Made by a program: the position numbers and the translations under genes
NCBI GenBank assembly: GCA_000708835.1
Contig: DF237133.1
Location: 1 to 64,000 of the forward strand
Direction of reading: 5' to 3'
Source: Klebsormidium nitens
Taxonomy: Eukaryota; Streptophyta; Klebsormidiophyceae; Klebsormidiales; Klebsormidiaceae
Length of the DNA stretch: 64,000 bases
Shown here: piece after piece, positions 20,047 through 31,558 of the stretch
Numbering within the stretch: position 1 is the first letter of the stretch
Layout: each line of letters starts with the position of its first letter
The notes under the pieces: generated by a model
Database searches by the model: none
What the model was told of the DNA's origin: nothing
What the model saw: only the letters and a program-made list of their open reading frames with translations

Positions 20047-22773
20047 CTACGTATCATCCCCTGCTTGAGCTGCCTCTGCTAATCTTCTTTCTCGCCGCAA
20101 CTTGACTTCGTGGTTGTATACCCTTGCAAGCGTTACCTGCAAAACAGCGCCAAAGTCAGCAACAAAGATTAGAAACTCGTCGAGAAACCTCAGACAGCGA
20201 TTATTTAAGGTGGCCGAGTTCGACTTCGTGCTTGGCCAAAGGCTTGCCAGCAAGACAATACGACAATCTTACTTTTGACGCCTTGCCAGACAGCCCAGAC
20301 CCCGACACCCTTTGGAACAGCAACTTGTATGTCTTTTTAGCGGCCAGAGTTTCAGAAGCAACCTTCAGGCGGACGGCAGAATCACGAAATGGTTGGGGGA
20401 CGATCAAAAATCGCAGCGCTCCCATTCAGATTTTGACGCCGAAAATGGACGCCCGAATTCTGTCGCTTGCATTTGGTTAGGCACGGTTTGTCTCAACCAC
20501 ATTGTCAAAACCGATCCTGCCAGCGTTTGCGACCCCCGGGTATACTTCGCAGACTGGAATGCTCATGTTGTAATCAGACGGTAGCGCTGCAATTTCAACC
20601 ATCGCGAAATCTGCGGTCCGCCTGCCCTGATATGCTCTCGACCTCAATTCGGGAAAGTAATGCTTGAAGACAATCCAATGGTGACCGTCTTACCTCAGTT
20701 GTCGTTACTTGATCCCGCAGGAAGTGCAAGTCCTCTATTACCGCCTCTAGGCTGGCAGTAGCATTCTCTAGTTGCCGCTGAAGGAGAAGGTTCGCCTGGA
20801 CAAACGAGGAGGAATTGCTTCAAATCTCAGTCTATTCTTCCAAAAGGTCGACGACGCGTTCTTGCAACCATGAGCCAGTCCGCAGACGCCCTGAAATGGT
20901 TGAAGGAAATGACATCTAAATAGGAAAGGCATTCTCCAGCTCATCGTGAGGACAGTGGATTCGAAAACCGTCAATTGAGCTTGATACGTTGTCGCACTGC
21001 AAATCTGCGAGTCGAAGCTTCTTGTTTCGTTGCATAGACGCGTGGACCAGCAAGCTTTACGGTTGTTATCTACACAGCTCCTCTTCTGCAGCAGACTGGC
21101 ACCATGATCCTGCATCGCACTCTCTCCTCGCCCTTGCATCCTCATCTTCTCGTCTCCTGTTCGTCCTACTTTTCAAATAGTGAAGGGCTGTCAAACTGAC
21201 GATATCTTCAAGTCACACTGACTTGCACGTGAAAGGAAACCTTCCCAGAATGTTTCAAAAGACGAATTTGTCGCTTGTGCCCCTGATCTGAGTTCAACAA
21301 AAACTTTGACACAGTAAGTCGGTGTTGTGCTATGAAACGAGCTTGACCACTGTTTCTATCTCCTGAAGCCCAAAGAACCCACAATGGAGCGCCCACCTCT
21401 TCCAGCGAGTATTCTACCATGACATTGGCCCCCAGCCATAGGCACACTGACTCCGGGTCTTTGATGGTCGCCCTCGCAAAGATCTGGTCAGCCAGCTCGA
21501 AGTCGACTTCAGCTTCCTCCATAGACCAATCAACAATCTGATTAGTCGGTAAATTGAACCTTTTCAGCACGCAGCGGCGGCTGTGAGAAGCTGTGAGAAA
21601 GTTGCTGAAATTGCTCCTAGGCGCAGCGCAATCTGTTGTGGGGAAGGGATACGATGGACCCGAAAGGGGACGCTTGAGAAGGAGTATAAGCAGCTGGAGA
21701 AGTGGAGGACAACATGCATTACGGAAGGCTCTGCCACGACTACTTTGTCTTCATGCTGGATGCCAGTGATCGCTGTCCAATCTATCTGCTAGTCAGGGAA
21801 GTAAGCAGCATTTGTTGCTTGGGCTCTGAATCTTTTTCTGTGTTGATTAAAATATCTGAGACGGCCTACCCCCCTCTTTTCAATCTGGTTCTAAAGACCG
21901 TTCTTAACGTGCTGATTCCTTAAGTCTTACAAGATAGGGACAACAAATGACAAGCTTTCTCTTTGCAGCAATTACCGGGCCTTACCTTCTCGGCCTCCTT
22001 CTGCTCTTGTAGCTTATTCACGATGGCCAGGTTCCGTTTCAGCTCTGGAATCTTCTGCTCTAGAAGCGCACGGCGGCTCGTGAGCGTTTGCTCTTGCAAC
22101 TTGTACTGTTGGTACCTGACGGCCAATGGTAAATCAATTGGGTCAATAGCAACTCATTCCATCCACAGAAAGGGACTTGCTTGGATTGCCAACTTAACCA
22201 ATCCCCTTGCAACGTCAAACGAGTATCTCCCCTTCACCGCTAAAAAACAACGCCAAGAAACATGCTGCTTGACGCAGCGCTGCACCTTTTGCCCCCTCCA
22301 CTGAGATGAAAAGCTACATAAGAGGACGCTGTACTCGACCAAGACAATTCGCCACCATGTTGACATGCGTTTAGCCGAGCTGATTGACCATTCATGAGAA
22401 ATTCCAATGATTCACACTTTTGTCCTCCGCTTTCTCTCGAAGTCCATTCTCAGAAACTTACCAGGCAAGGTTGTGGCCAATTACGAGTTGCACGGCGTTC
22501 AGCTGTCAGCAAGAGATTTACAAAGAGAAGGCAATGAGACTTTCTAAATGTGCGACTCTGGCACCCTTCTTTGCTAGTAGCTAGTACGAGCTTATGAAGC
22601 CTCAGCACGTCCCTTGACACTACTGTAATTGAATGTGGGCTCTCACACCTCTCCTGTAGTGGTTTCATGACCGCATCCCCTTCTTTCCCATCCATGAACG
22701 TGTGCACGTCCTCGACAAATTGAGCCTCCACAATGCCCCGTCGAACGGGGCCTGGAGTAGATGGAGACGCCAT
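20047..22773 (-). CDS. PFD3: Prefoldin subunit 3, 5 exons
   Basis: Prefoldin is a cytosolic hexameric chaperone that hands unfolded actin and tubulin to the CCT chaperonin. Subunit 3 (VBP1 in animals) is an alpha-type subunit. Exons, in coding order: 22773-22649, 22115-21986, 21537-21397, 20795-20694, 20136-20047. All introns are GT..AG and phases agree, giving 195 aa, the usual size. Family signatures: [15 protein letters not shown] near the N-terminus (13-27), a first coiled coil (about 45-85), the hallmark [10 protein letters not shown] inside the beta-hairpin region (116-125), a second coiled coil (about 133-166) and ARVYNHEV near the C-terminus. The start lies 954 bp from the divergent EXECUTER start. 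Intron 4 carries a MITE-like element. Confidence 0.95.
20364..20626. mobile_element. MITE-like inverted-repeat element in PFD3 intron 4
   Basis: About 263 bp with imperfect terminal inverted repeats of roughly 50 bp. The left end reads TTCAGGCGGACGGCAGA; the right end, reversed, reads CAGGCGGACCGCAGA. The inner parts AATGGTTG and CAGCGCT also pair. A related element lies in HAM intron 10 (34044-34300). I see no clear target duplication here. Confidence 0.65.
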
Positions 22774-23727
22774 CCCACCTCAACCACCCCCTTCAGAGGA
22801 AACCTGCAGACCTACGTTACAGATTGATTTGCTTCTCTGCCTAACGATAGCACCACCATAAAGCGTCGAACTGTTCAAAAGTCCATCCAGCCAACAGCCA
22901 TTGATATAGTGCAGGGCAAATTACTTGGAGCGAGTTGCAGCTCATCGCCACTTTTTGAGGTGCACCACCTCTGAAATCTTGAAGTATAAATCAAACAAGA
23001 CAAAGTTGCATATTCGATCATTGGACCAGACATCAAAATGCAATCTACACGCTCAAAAGTCGACGACAACCGATTCTCATACATCCATCATGACTTGTGA
23101 TCACATAAGAATATCGTCTTTGAACCTGTAAAGAGGCAATTGCCTGTCAACATGCCAACGCCTTCACAATTGCTCCTATGCATCTGCTTCAAAACATTGC
23201 TCATGGTATAAGAACTCCTCGCTACGTGGTTTCAGATGGACTTACCGCTGCAAATCAGGGTTATATTCTCTGCTCTCAGGAGGGACGCCTTTGCGAGATA
23301 AAGCCAACTGCTTTTTGGTAGCTACCTGCACATCTGGTGGAGGTTCTTGGCGCCCTTGATCCCCCCTTGATAGACTGTGTGTGACACTGCTATGTATCGC
23401 TGGCGGAGGAACAGCGTGCGTTTGTCCAGGTCTTAGGGTTTGCCACAGCTTAGCCTTAGGGTTTGCTATACAGTGCAGTTGCAAAGCCTGCAATTAAATT
23501 TTCGCTAGGTAGTATATCCTATTTAGGGTTTTACGGTGTACCATTTGGAAGAGGGTTTCAGCAGGCGACGTAGGCACAGTTGGCAAAGTTGCAGGGGGCT
23601 GAGGAGGTTGGGGAGACGAGCTTGAACGCCCTCTGAAGGTGGCGCTTGCACAGGCGGCCCCATTTTGCAAGGTACCACGAAGATATCCTTTAAGGCTTAG
23701 GCTCAGGTCTGCCGAGGCCAGGGTGCG
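22774..23727. promoter_or_regulatory. Shared divergent promoter region of PFD3 and EXECUTER, with telo-boxes
   Basis: This 954-bp gap separates two start codons facing away from each other. TTAGGGTTT (telo-box AAACCCTAA on the other strand) occurs three times within 99 bp at 23433-23441, 23456-23464 and 23523-23531, 200-300 bp before the EXECUTER ATG. Telo-boxes are known promoter elements of plant growth and translation genes; a role here is inferred. Confidence 0.65.
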
Positions 23728-26700
23728 ATGGCTGGAAGCGTCGTGACGCAGTTAGGCAATGGGTTATGGTTGCAGCAGCGGTTGAATCTGGGTGCATCCT
23801 CGTGTCGTAATGCTGGTGCAGCTTGTGCTTCATTCTCCTGTAATGGTGTTACCAGGGGCAGTGGAGTTGAAAAGGTTGGCACCAACAAGCCAAATAGGCG
23901 GCTTCACAAGGGAGGCTGCATCGGAGATGCCCTTTTTTGTCCGTCATTGACTTCCAGCTCTTGCTCGGGCAAAAGCTGGTCCTGTCAGGGGAAGAAGAGA
24001 TCTAGTGGTTTTCGATGTACGGCATCCGGGGACGCTGCGACACCAGAGGGTGGAAATGGGAACGATACTGGTCGGAGTTTCGTGTCAGAGGCTTTGGTTA
24101 GGGCTTTGGAGGCACAAAGGCAGGCAGGGGGTGTGATGGAAGACCCTCTCAAGGGCAAGGTCACCACAGCCTCGACGCAGTTGCAGGAGCGGTTGAGTAG
24201 GGTTCAAAGCAGTGCCGAGAGGGGTGAAGACGACACAGGTGAAGAAGGCTCAGTAAAGAGTTGGGAGGATTGGCAACAGCATTTCCAGGAGGTGGAGGAA
24301 AGAGAACCTCTGCTGAAGGCACTTGAGGTAAGGACACAAAGAGACAGAGCAAGGAAACCAAGCTATATGTGGGGCACCTGATTGTGAGTGCTTAGTGCTG
24401 GCACGTTGGAAGTTGTTGGTACCCAAGTTGAAAGAAAACGTTCTAACAAGTTGCAGCTTTTGCTGTAGTAGAGCACTCTCCACTCAAAAGACAGCTTATG
24501 CTGCAGGGCATTGCATTTTGTGTGCCAGAGTGCTTGCAACTCCTCAACGGAACAGCATGCAGCTTGTGTGCGGCTTTAAAGCCAACATAGGGGCAGCATT
24601 CACAAGCCTGATACTGTGATTGCGATATTGAAAGCACCTTCTTTGTTTATGCTGAGGGTTCGAGGTGTTGTATAAACACTTGATTGAATTTGACTTGATA
24701 TTGTTCCAACATGGTTTTTGCATAACTTTACTAATAGTTTCTCAATCAGTGTGCTTATATATATGCCGTTCTTTGTGCCCCAAGAGATTTCTACCTGCCT
24801 AAGTTCTTCTTTGAGGAGGTAGGGTGCTCCGTTTTGGGAAAGTACCCTTGGAACCAGAGAAGCTAGTCTGGGTCGTTGTTGAGTCTGGAAAGGTGTCTGC
24901 TAGTCCGGTTATTGTTATCCTGCGAAGCTCGGGGCTTCCGGGCATTACCTGTCATTTGCCCTGACAACAAGGTATGAGGGCCCCTCGAAATGGGAGTGAG
25001 CTTCGAGGCAGCGGGGAGATTGATTGGGGATGTGCTGGAGCTACCGTAGAATCCTTGGCATTCATGAGTTCCCAGCATGCAGTATTGTGACTGATTTCAT
25101 ATTTCAAGTCTTTCAACGACCAGAAGTATGATCGGCACTGGAAGGTGCCGTCATCGAGGAATTGAATGTTGGAGTCCTTAGTAATGTTCACTTCTTAGGA
25201 CATTGGTTGTATTTCCATCTCGCCCCTTACCTCTTGGTCAAGCTCTGTACCATTCGCAATACTTTTTTCCAAAGAGGACATCCTGGAGCGCAACCATCCT
25301 GTCACTTTGAAGTCACTAGAAAAGCCCGATAGTTTTGCTGTTGTAATATTGCGTGCTTTTGGCACAGGCACAATTGGCGGAGGCTGTTGCTCAGGAGGAG
25401 TTCAAGGAAGCGGGCCGCCTCAAGGCAGCTATCAAAGCGCTGGAGGGCGAGGATGTCGTAAGGGAGGTGGTGTCCATGTTTGAGGTGAGCACCATTCGCC
25501 AGAATCCGCAAAAGGAAAATCTGCCAAAGGATCCTGATTGCCTGGTGTAAAGGTCACATATGTTTTCGTGACACACTCCATTGCATTTTCATCATATTGA
25601 CTTGAATGTCTGTGCGCCTTTACCTTGAGCAAGCCTGACTGCTTACGTTTTCCCGTCTCATCTTGCACCACAAGTCTGTTAAAGTATGGCATCTTACGTA
25701 CCTAGATTCGAGAAGACGTTTTCACAATGTGCTTTGCTTTTGCAGACTGCTGTGAAGGAGGAGCGGTTTGATGATGCAAGCCAGCTGCGGGATGCAGGAT
25801 GCGCCGGCCTGGTGAGCGGTCTTTGCTGTGCGGCCCTCCTGCTTGAATACAGACTATGCTTTGCTTTGCTTATGTTTCGTCAACGTCAGCTCGTGGGGTC
25901 CCCAATTAATACCTGCGCCAGATCACGTTTAATTGTGCATCATCAGATATCACTCCATCTGTCGATTGTCGGGGTTTTGGTTTCGCGCGCAGTTTCTTCT
26001 TCCCTAACGACGTTGACTGCGCAATTGATTTTCCATCAAAACAGGGCCTTCTTTGAATCTCAACGTGCAATCAGAAACAGGCAGTCGCCGACCCTCATGT
26101 CGGTTCAAGGAAGAAAACTGAAAGCAACTGTTTTTTTTGCCAAGCTCATCTGCTCAGTTGGACCTGCCAAATTTTTTTCTTAGGATCTGCATCAACCACA
26201 AGACTCTAGCATGGATTGTTACAGCATGGCAGCCTAATCTTTATTCTACCACTAACTTCTGCTTTCTCTGGGGGCAATCAACCAGTTCAGTAGTGCCTTG
26301 TTAAGCCCCAAGGAACCCACCTCCTTTTTCTGGGTCCATTCGGATTGCAATCCGGCTTTCGTTCGTTGATCTGTAAGGATTTGGAAAGGACGCACCTCAT
26401 TTTGTGAGTTGATGCGGATTGCTAGTCCAGCTTTCCTCTGTCAACTTACAAAATCTTGGTTGCCACAGGTTGGCTGGTGGGCTGGCACCCCTCTCACCGA
26501 ACGGGAGTACTCTGGGGCACTCCTGCGAATCGTCCCTGGCAAGGGCAAACTGACGGGGTATGCCATGACGCCGAAGCATCTCGTAGAGGGGGGCGCCGGG
26601 CAGGAGGTTTTGGAGGTTTACGTGGTCAAGGACAAGGCGGGGGCGTATCACCAACAGGTAAACTCGGCACCTTACTTTCTGAAAGTGCTACAGTGTGCAC

Positions 26701-29700
26701 GCACAGAGCTGGTTCCCTGTTCGTTGTAGCTGTCCCTTCTGCCGTGTACTCTTGCCTTCGAACTTTTTGCATTCTCCAACGCTTGAAAGAATTCTTATCT
26801 ACATCCCTCTTTCGATCAGCAATTGTTGTCATAGAGCAGGTCACAAGCTGCAAGCGATTCTACAGTATCCGCGTTCATGGATTTCAAAAGCTGCCTGTCC
26901 ATGAGACGGGTCCCGGTGCAACAGAGCCTTTCACGCTGTTCACATAAAGATGCACAGGATTCTTACATTTGTTTCAAATTCTGCAGGCGGTCTACCTGAA
27001 GCGAGAGAGCCCCTTCCGCCCTGAAACCCCCGTTACCGTAGACCCGCAGGCCGACGGTCCGGTTTTGAAGGTTATTGCGACCTCCGACGATCCCAGCGGG
27101 GACGGCGGCATCGCAGCCCTTCGGAAAGAACTGGGGCCCGTTTCAGATGTCGATGACACTGGGGCCACAGCAGAGGCAGACTCGGGCGGCGAGAGCGACG
27201 CCGAAAACGAGGCCCCCGTCGCGGAGGACGAGGAGGAAGAGGCCGGGATGCAGCGGGTGATCAAGTATTTCACGGACCGTATCCCCGGTGCGAAGTTCCG
27301 GGTTTCGAGGGTGATTGCTCCAGGGGGCAAGAAAGACATTCCGGGGCTGATCGAGAAACTGGTGTCGGGGCTGCAGGAGGCGATCGCGCAGGGGTCGGGG
27401 GATACAACCAGGGGGGGGAAGAAGAAGAAGACGCTTCGGGGAGGGGACGACGGGAGTGTGGAGCTGTTCGAGGAGGCGGCGCGTTTGGAGGAGGAGAAGC
27501 TCGCGCAAGAAAAGCTCGCGCAAGCGCAGGCGGAGATCAACGCGGAGCTCCTCAAGCCCCCCGCCGAGGCTTCCGAGGGGGAAAAAGCGTCGACGTCCGA
27601 GGTTTCCGGGGGGGAGGTGCGGGAGCCGGGGGACGCCTCCACGGACCCCCCCGGAGACGAGAGCACATCCGGGACGAGCGATCTGATGACGGGAACTCCT
27701 AATAGCGCATTCTCATTTATGGGCCTCGATCTGGATTCAGCGACGGGGGGCGGGACGGGCGAAATGACGAGCAGCGATTGGGAGCGGTTGGAGGCGCAGG
27801 CGCGGCCTGTGAGAGTGCCGGCGCGGGTGACCAAGGCGCGGGGGACGTTTGTGTTTTCGGTGGAGGATCCGCGGTGGCCGAGCGAGGGGCAAGCAGGTGG
27901 GGATGTGTGGGCTTTCGAGGTTTTCTGCTGGTTTGATCTTGGGAAGGAACACAGGTTCCTTCCCCAGCAAACCTTTAAAGAAAGGTTTGCTGGGGCGAAA
28001 GAGTGGAGTAACGGCCACGGTTCGCTGTTTCGAGTATTTGGATGGTCTCAGGGGCGTGTGCTGCCTTCGGGAAGCAGATTCACCACCATGCCGTGCCTTG
28101 CTGACAAAATTCCGTCTGTTCAAGCACGTTCTTTGCTCGTAGTCTGCCTAATTTCGCTCTGGCTTCTCTACTTCTTAAGTACCATCTTAGTAGTCAAAGG
28201 TTCGGCCTCAGAATGGAGGAGGACACGGTTGCTGTCTGAGCGGTCTGCTCATCTTGGCTGTTTCAGACGCTGCAGAGGAGACTGGGTTAAACGCGGACGA
28301 GGCCGCGGTTCGTGCCGCAGTGAAGGCGGGCGCGCTGTCGCCGCAGGACGTGCAAGCGATGGTGCGAGTCGTGGAGCTGAGCAAAGTCAAAAACATTGTG
28401 AGTGACCGCCGCATTTTTTGCACTTCTGAAGGGACTAACCCATCTTGATATGCCTGGACAAGCTTTGCACTCGAAAGCTGGCGATTTGCGTTGCCTGATC
28501 TGCCGAAGTTTTGATATCATTTGACCACCTTTTCGTGTGGTTGCTGAGGTCATCCGCGGTCTGGTTAGGCGTTTAGTCGCGATGCGTCTTTTCATCGCCA
28601 CTTCTGCAATACACGTGGCTTTACCTGCTCAAACCCTGATAACTGGAGTGCTCTCAACCTCTGCTCGGACCTGATAGCGCCGTGTTTTTGCAGATGCCGA
28701 AGAAGCAATTGGAGGCGCTGATGGGTGCAGTGGCCGCTCACCGGATGAGCCAGCGGGGGGGCCTCGCGCGCAAGATGCTCTTCCGGAAGCTGGACCCAGC
28801 GACAATCAACAGCACGGACCCTCTGTCAGGTAACGGGGCTTCGCGAGTTGATTCTCTCAGTAGTTCAGCTGACGGAGTTGACCGTTCACTCGGATTAAAC
28901 GGGATACGTGGCTGAAGGTTCCTTCTAGCGATGCAGGCGTGTGTCTGGGACCCTTATCTCACCAGACGCCTCTGCGCTTCATAGCCTGTCGCAGAGACTT
29001 GATTCCTAGACCTAACTTACCTGATCTGGGTTTGCACCTCTTTACAAACTTACCCGTGTTCTGGGCCCTTTTCTCAATTTTCGTTCCCATCTGGTTTGCA
29101 CCACTGAAGGCCAAGCATGTTATAGAGTCATCTGAATTGAATTAATGCAAGGAAATTTTACCGGTGATTTTGCGTGTTGCAGGCATGTACGTCGGCGGCT
29201 ACGGTCCGCACGGCCTCGAGTTGATCCAGCTGCAGCGCCGGTACGGCCAGTGGGACGAGGACTCCGCCGCCCCGAGCACGAGCGCCCGCTCGGGGGCCGA
29301 GTCTTACGAGTACGTGGAGGGGGTGAAGGTGACCGGGGATCCGAACGTGCCGGCCGGGAAGGTGACGTTTCGGGCTAAGGTCGGGCCCAAGTACAAGATG
29401 CCGCCAATCGAGTACGCGAATGTAGATCTCGGGACGGTAAGTGGACGGTCAGGTCTTCAGGAAGCGGTTCTTATGGATGTTTAGAGTTGGGCGATAAGAG
29501 GGGCAGCCCCTCAGCGGAGATTGTGAAGCAACTTAAGTGGGCCCCTTTATTTCGCTCCTCGACGAATTCAAAGGCAACAGCCTAACGGTCCTTTCCACTC
29601 GACGACTGCCTCGAACTCATCGTGTTAGCACTTTAAGAGGAGAAAGGGCAATGATGGATGTGCGGCATCGACACGGCGTGCCAAGAATTCAGACGTTGAT

Positions 29701-30267
29701 TGGAATTTCCGACATGCACATATCGCGCTTTCTGTAGAGAGCCTCTGTTACAGAGAATCCTGCTGATCTGCGCTTGCATTTATGTGTACCTGAAAAGGAC
29801 GTTCTTATGCTTCCGATGGGCTCTGCTCTGATTTTTGGTGGGTCCATGCTAATCCTCGTTTTGCGCCTTCGCCCCCGCAGATTGCTCGGTACAAGGGCCA
29901 GGGCCAGCTCGCGAAGCCCGGGTTCAAGAACGCGCATTGGGTCGATGGGGAACTTCTCGTGTTGGATGGCCGAGTAAGCAGTTTCCCGTACTAACTGTTT
30001 TCTTACATGTTTGTTTTTAGAATCGTTTTGCCTGTTAGAGCGAACGTTTGAAGTCCAACTTTGCGTCTCTCAGCCCTGCCTCTGGATTCGCTCTGTATGG
30101 GCATGTCCAGGTGCTGCGATTGTCAACTCATCCGCCGCTCGTTTATTTCGCAGCTTGGCCCTCAATTAGGCTTCCTTTTCGATGCACCGGGGGGCAAGGG
30201 CCGACCGGTGTTGATTCTTTTTGATCGCTGGAAGCTGCCAGAATTGAATCAGGGGATTGCTGCTTGA
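23728..30267 (+). CDS. EX1: EXECUTER, chloroplast singlet-oxygen signalling protein, 10 exons
   Basis: EXECUTER1/2 are thylakoid-associated chloroplast proteins needed for singlet-oxygen retrograde signalling. Exons: 23728-24327, 25368-25484, 25746-25811, 26469-26657, 26987-27896, 28267-28397, 28694-28829, 29183-29436, 29881-29973, 30154-30267; 869 aa with consistent phases. Residues 1 to about 110 look like a transit peptide (Ser/Ala/Gly/Arg-rich). Two UVR-like helical motifs follow ([20 protein letters not shown] from 201 and [15 protein letters not shown] from 241), then the family segment VGWWAGTP...[19 protein letters not shown] (262-295). The C-terminal half is the DUF3506/singlet-oxygen sensor region ([25 protein letters not shown]). 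It is longer than Arabidopsis EX1 (684 aa) mainly because of an acidic, low-complexity stretch (about 350-590). Whether it is EX1 or EX2 cannot be decided here. Confidence 0.93.
27941..27995. repeat. Twin perfect hairpins in EXECUTER intron 5
   Basis: Two adjacent perfect inverted repeats. GGGAAGGAAC-ACAG-GTTCCTTCCC (27941-27964, 10-bp arms, 4-nt loop) is overlapped by CCCCAGCAAACCTTT (27962-27976), AAAG, and its exact complement (27981-27995; 15-bp arms, 4-nt loop). They sit 45 bases after the intron donor at 27897. Confidence 0.95.
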
Positions 30268-31399
30268 GCAGTCCACTACGTTATTTGTCCATTGTAGGCC
30301 TCTTGTTTCAGCAAAGGTAGTCCCTTTCTTAGGATTGGATAGGCGGTAATTTGCGGTTATGTAATCTAGGTAGTCGAGGGATTGCCTGTACAAGCATTTT
30401 CAGCGCCTCAGCGTCGCATGTGGGATCTGGACCTGAGTGCGCGTTTGTGTGCGCGAGGATTTGTAGGTCGTCGTAACCCAATTGCTAGGCTGAGTTGATG
30501 TGCGGGAGTAGCTTAAGTGCGTAACAACTTGACTGGTTGCAATCGCTTGAGTAGATCTTGAAGTGAAGCAAGTCGTTCTGGGGGCCCATGCAAGCATTGT
30601 CTTAAGAATACACGCACCAGCAAAATTTTGAATGCGCCAATGCTGGCACATTCTTCTGTGGCAATGAATATCTTGCTAATAACCCAACCGACACTTCAGA
30701 ATTGGTATACCTATTGCGCGTACGCACACTGATTTTGCATCACATGTTTTCAAGTTGAGGTCTGGCAAGTTCATAATGCTGACGGCGGTTACGAGTGGTC
30801 GATTCGATATGCTTGACAGTGGCGTGCAACGTAAAACATGATTAATAACATGCAAGTGTGCCGGCATTCTTACTGATAAGTTGGCCTGCGGAACGTCATA
30901 TTCAATTGCAGACCGTACCGCACCATGTGAGTAGAAGCGCGTGCAAGTTGACTTGAGTGATTAGATACCATGAGTTTCATGCATGTCCGGCGATCCTGAA
31001 TTGCGGCTCATGCTGTCAGCATGCCGCCCACTGCACACACGTTCTGATTTACAAAGGCGGCCGCCGATGCACGCATGCAGGCTGCTGGCAAAATTTTCAT
31101 GGTGGTTTAATCATGCACTGCGTGCGGCAATGATGCTACGATCATGATCTGAAGAGACGCTCAATCTGCATGAGGTGTCCAGGGATACGTCCCCGCTTGC
31201 AAGACTCTAGAAGACCGCGGCTTATGAGCAATTTGGGATGCAAATAGTCCCAGCGGATGACGCAATTGCCGCGATTTTGGTAGCCCATCCTACTATAGGC
31301 ATGCCCACTTCGCGCCGTGCGGCCGCGTGCCGCGCTCAATCAGATCGGTCACGGTCGATACGATCATTGACCTGGCAACGGTAGTACGCGACGTTTCCG
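30268..31399. other. Intergenic region between EXECUTER and F-box-like copy C
   Basis: 3' flank of EXECUTER, then the upstream flank of copy C with GCGGCCGC at 31057 and 31319. CATG-rich stretches (30830-31150) look like dispersed noncoding repeat. No gene is supported. Confidence 0.45.
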
Positions 31400-31427
31400 G
31401 GCGCCGCTTTGACGCGGCCGCGAAGGC

Positions 31428-31468
31428 ACCGCGCAGAATGACCAGCCGCGGCAATGGATTGCGCGGGT
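31428..31468. repeat. Palindrome upstream of F-box-like copy C
   Basis: ACCGCGCA (31428-31435) pairs with TGCGCGGGT (31460-31468) with one bulged base, around a central GCCGCGGC (31445-31452). It lies about 90-130 bp before the ATG at 31559, as in copies A and B. Confidence 0.8.
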
Positions 31469-31558
31469 ACACACCTGACAATAGTCGATGTCCTCTGCAC
31501 ATGAGGCATTCCAGCTTGTTCACTGGCCCTCAACAGGGTCAACAAGAGCGCCCCCGCC

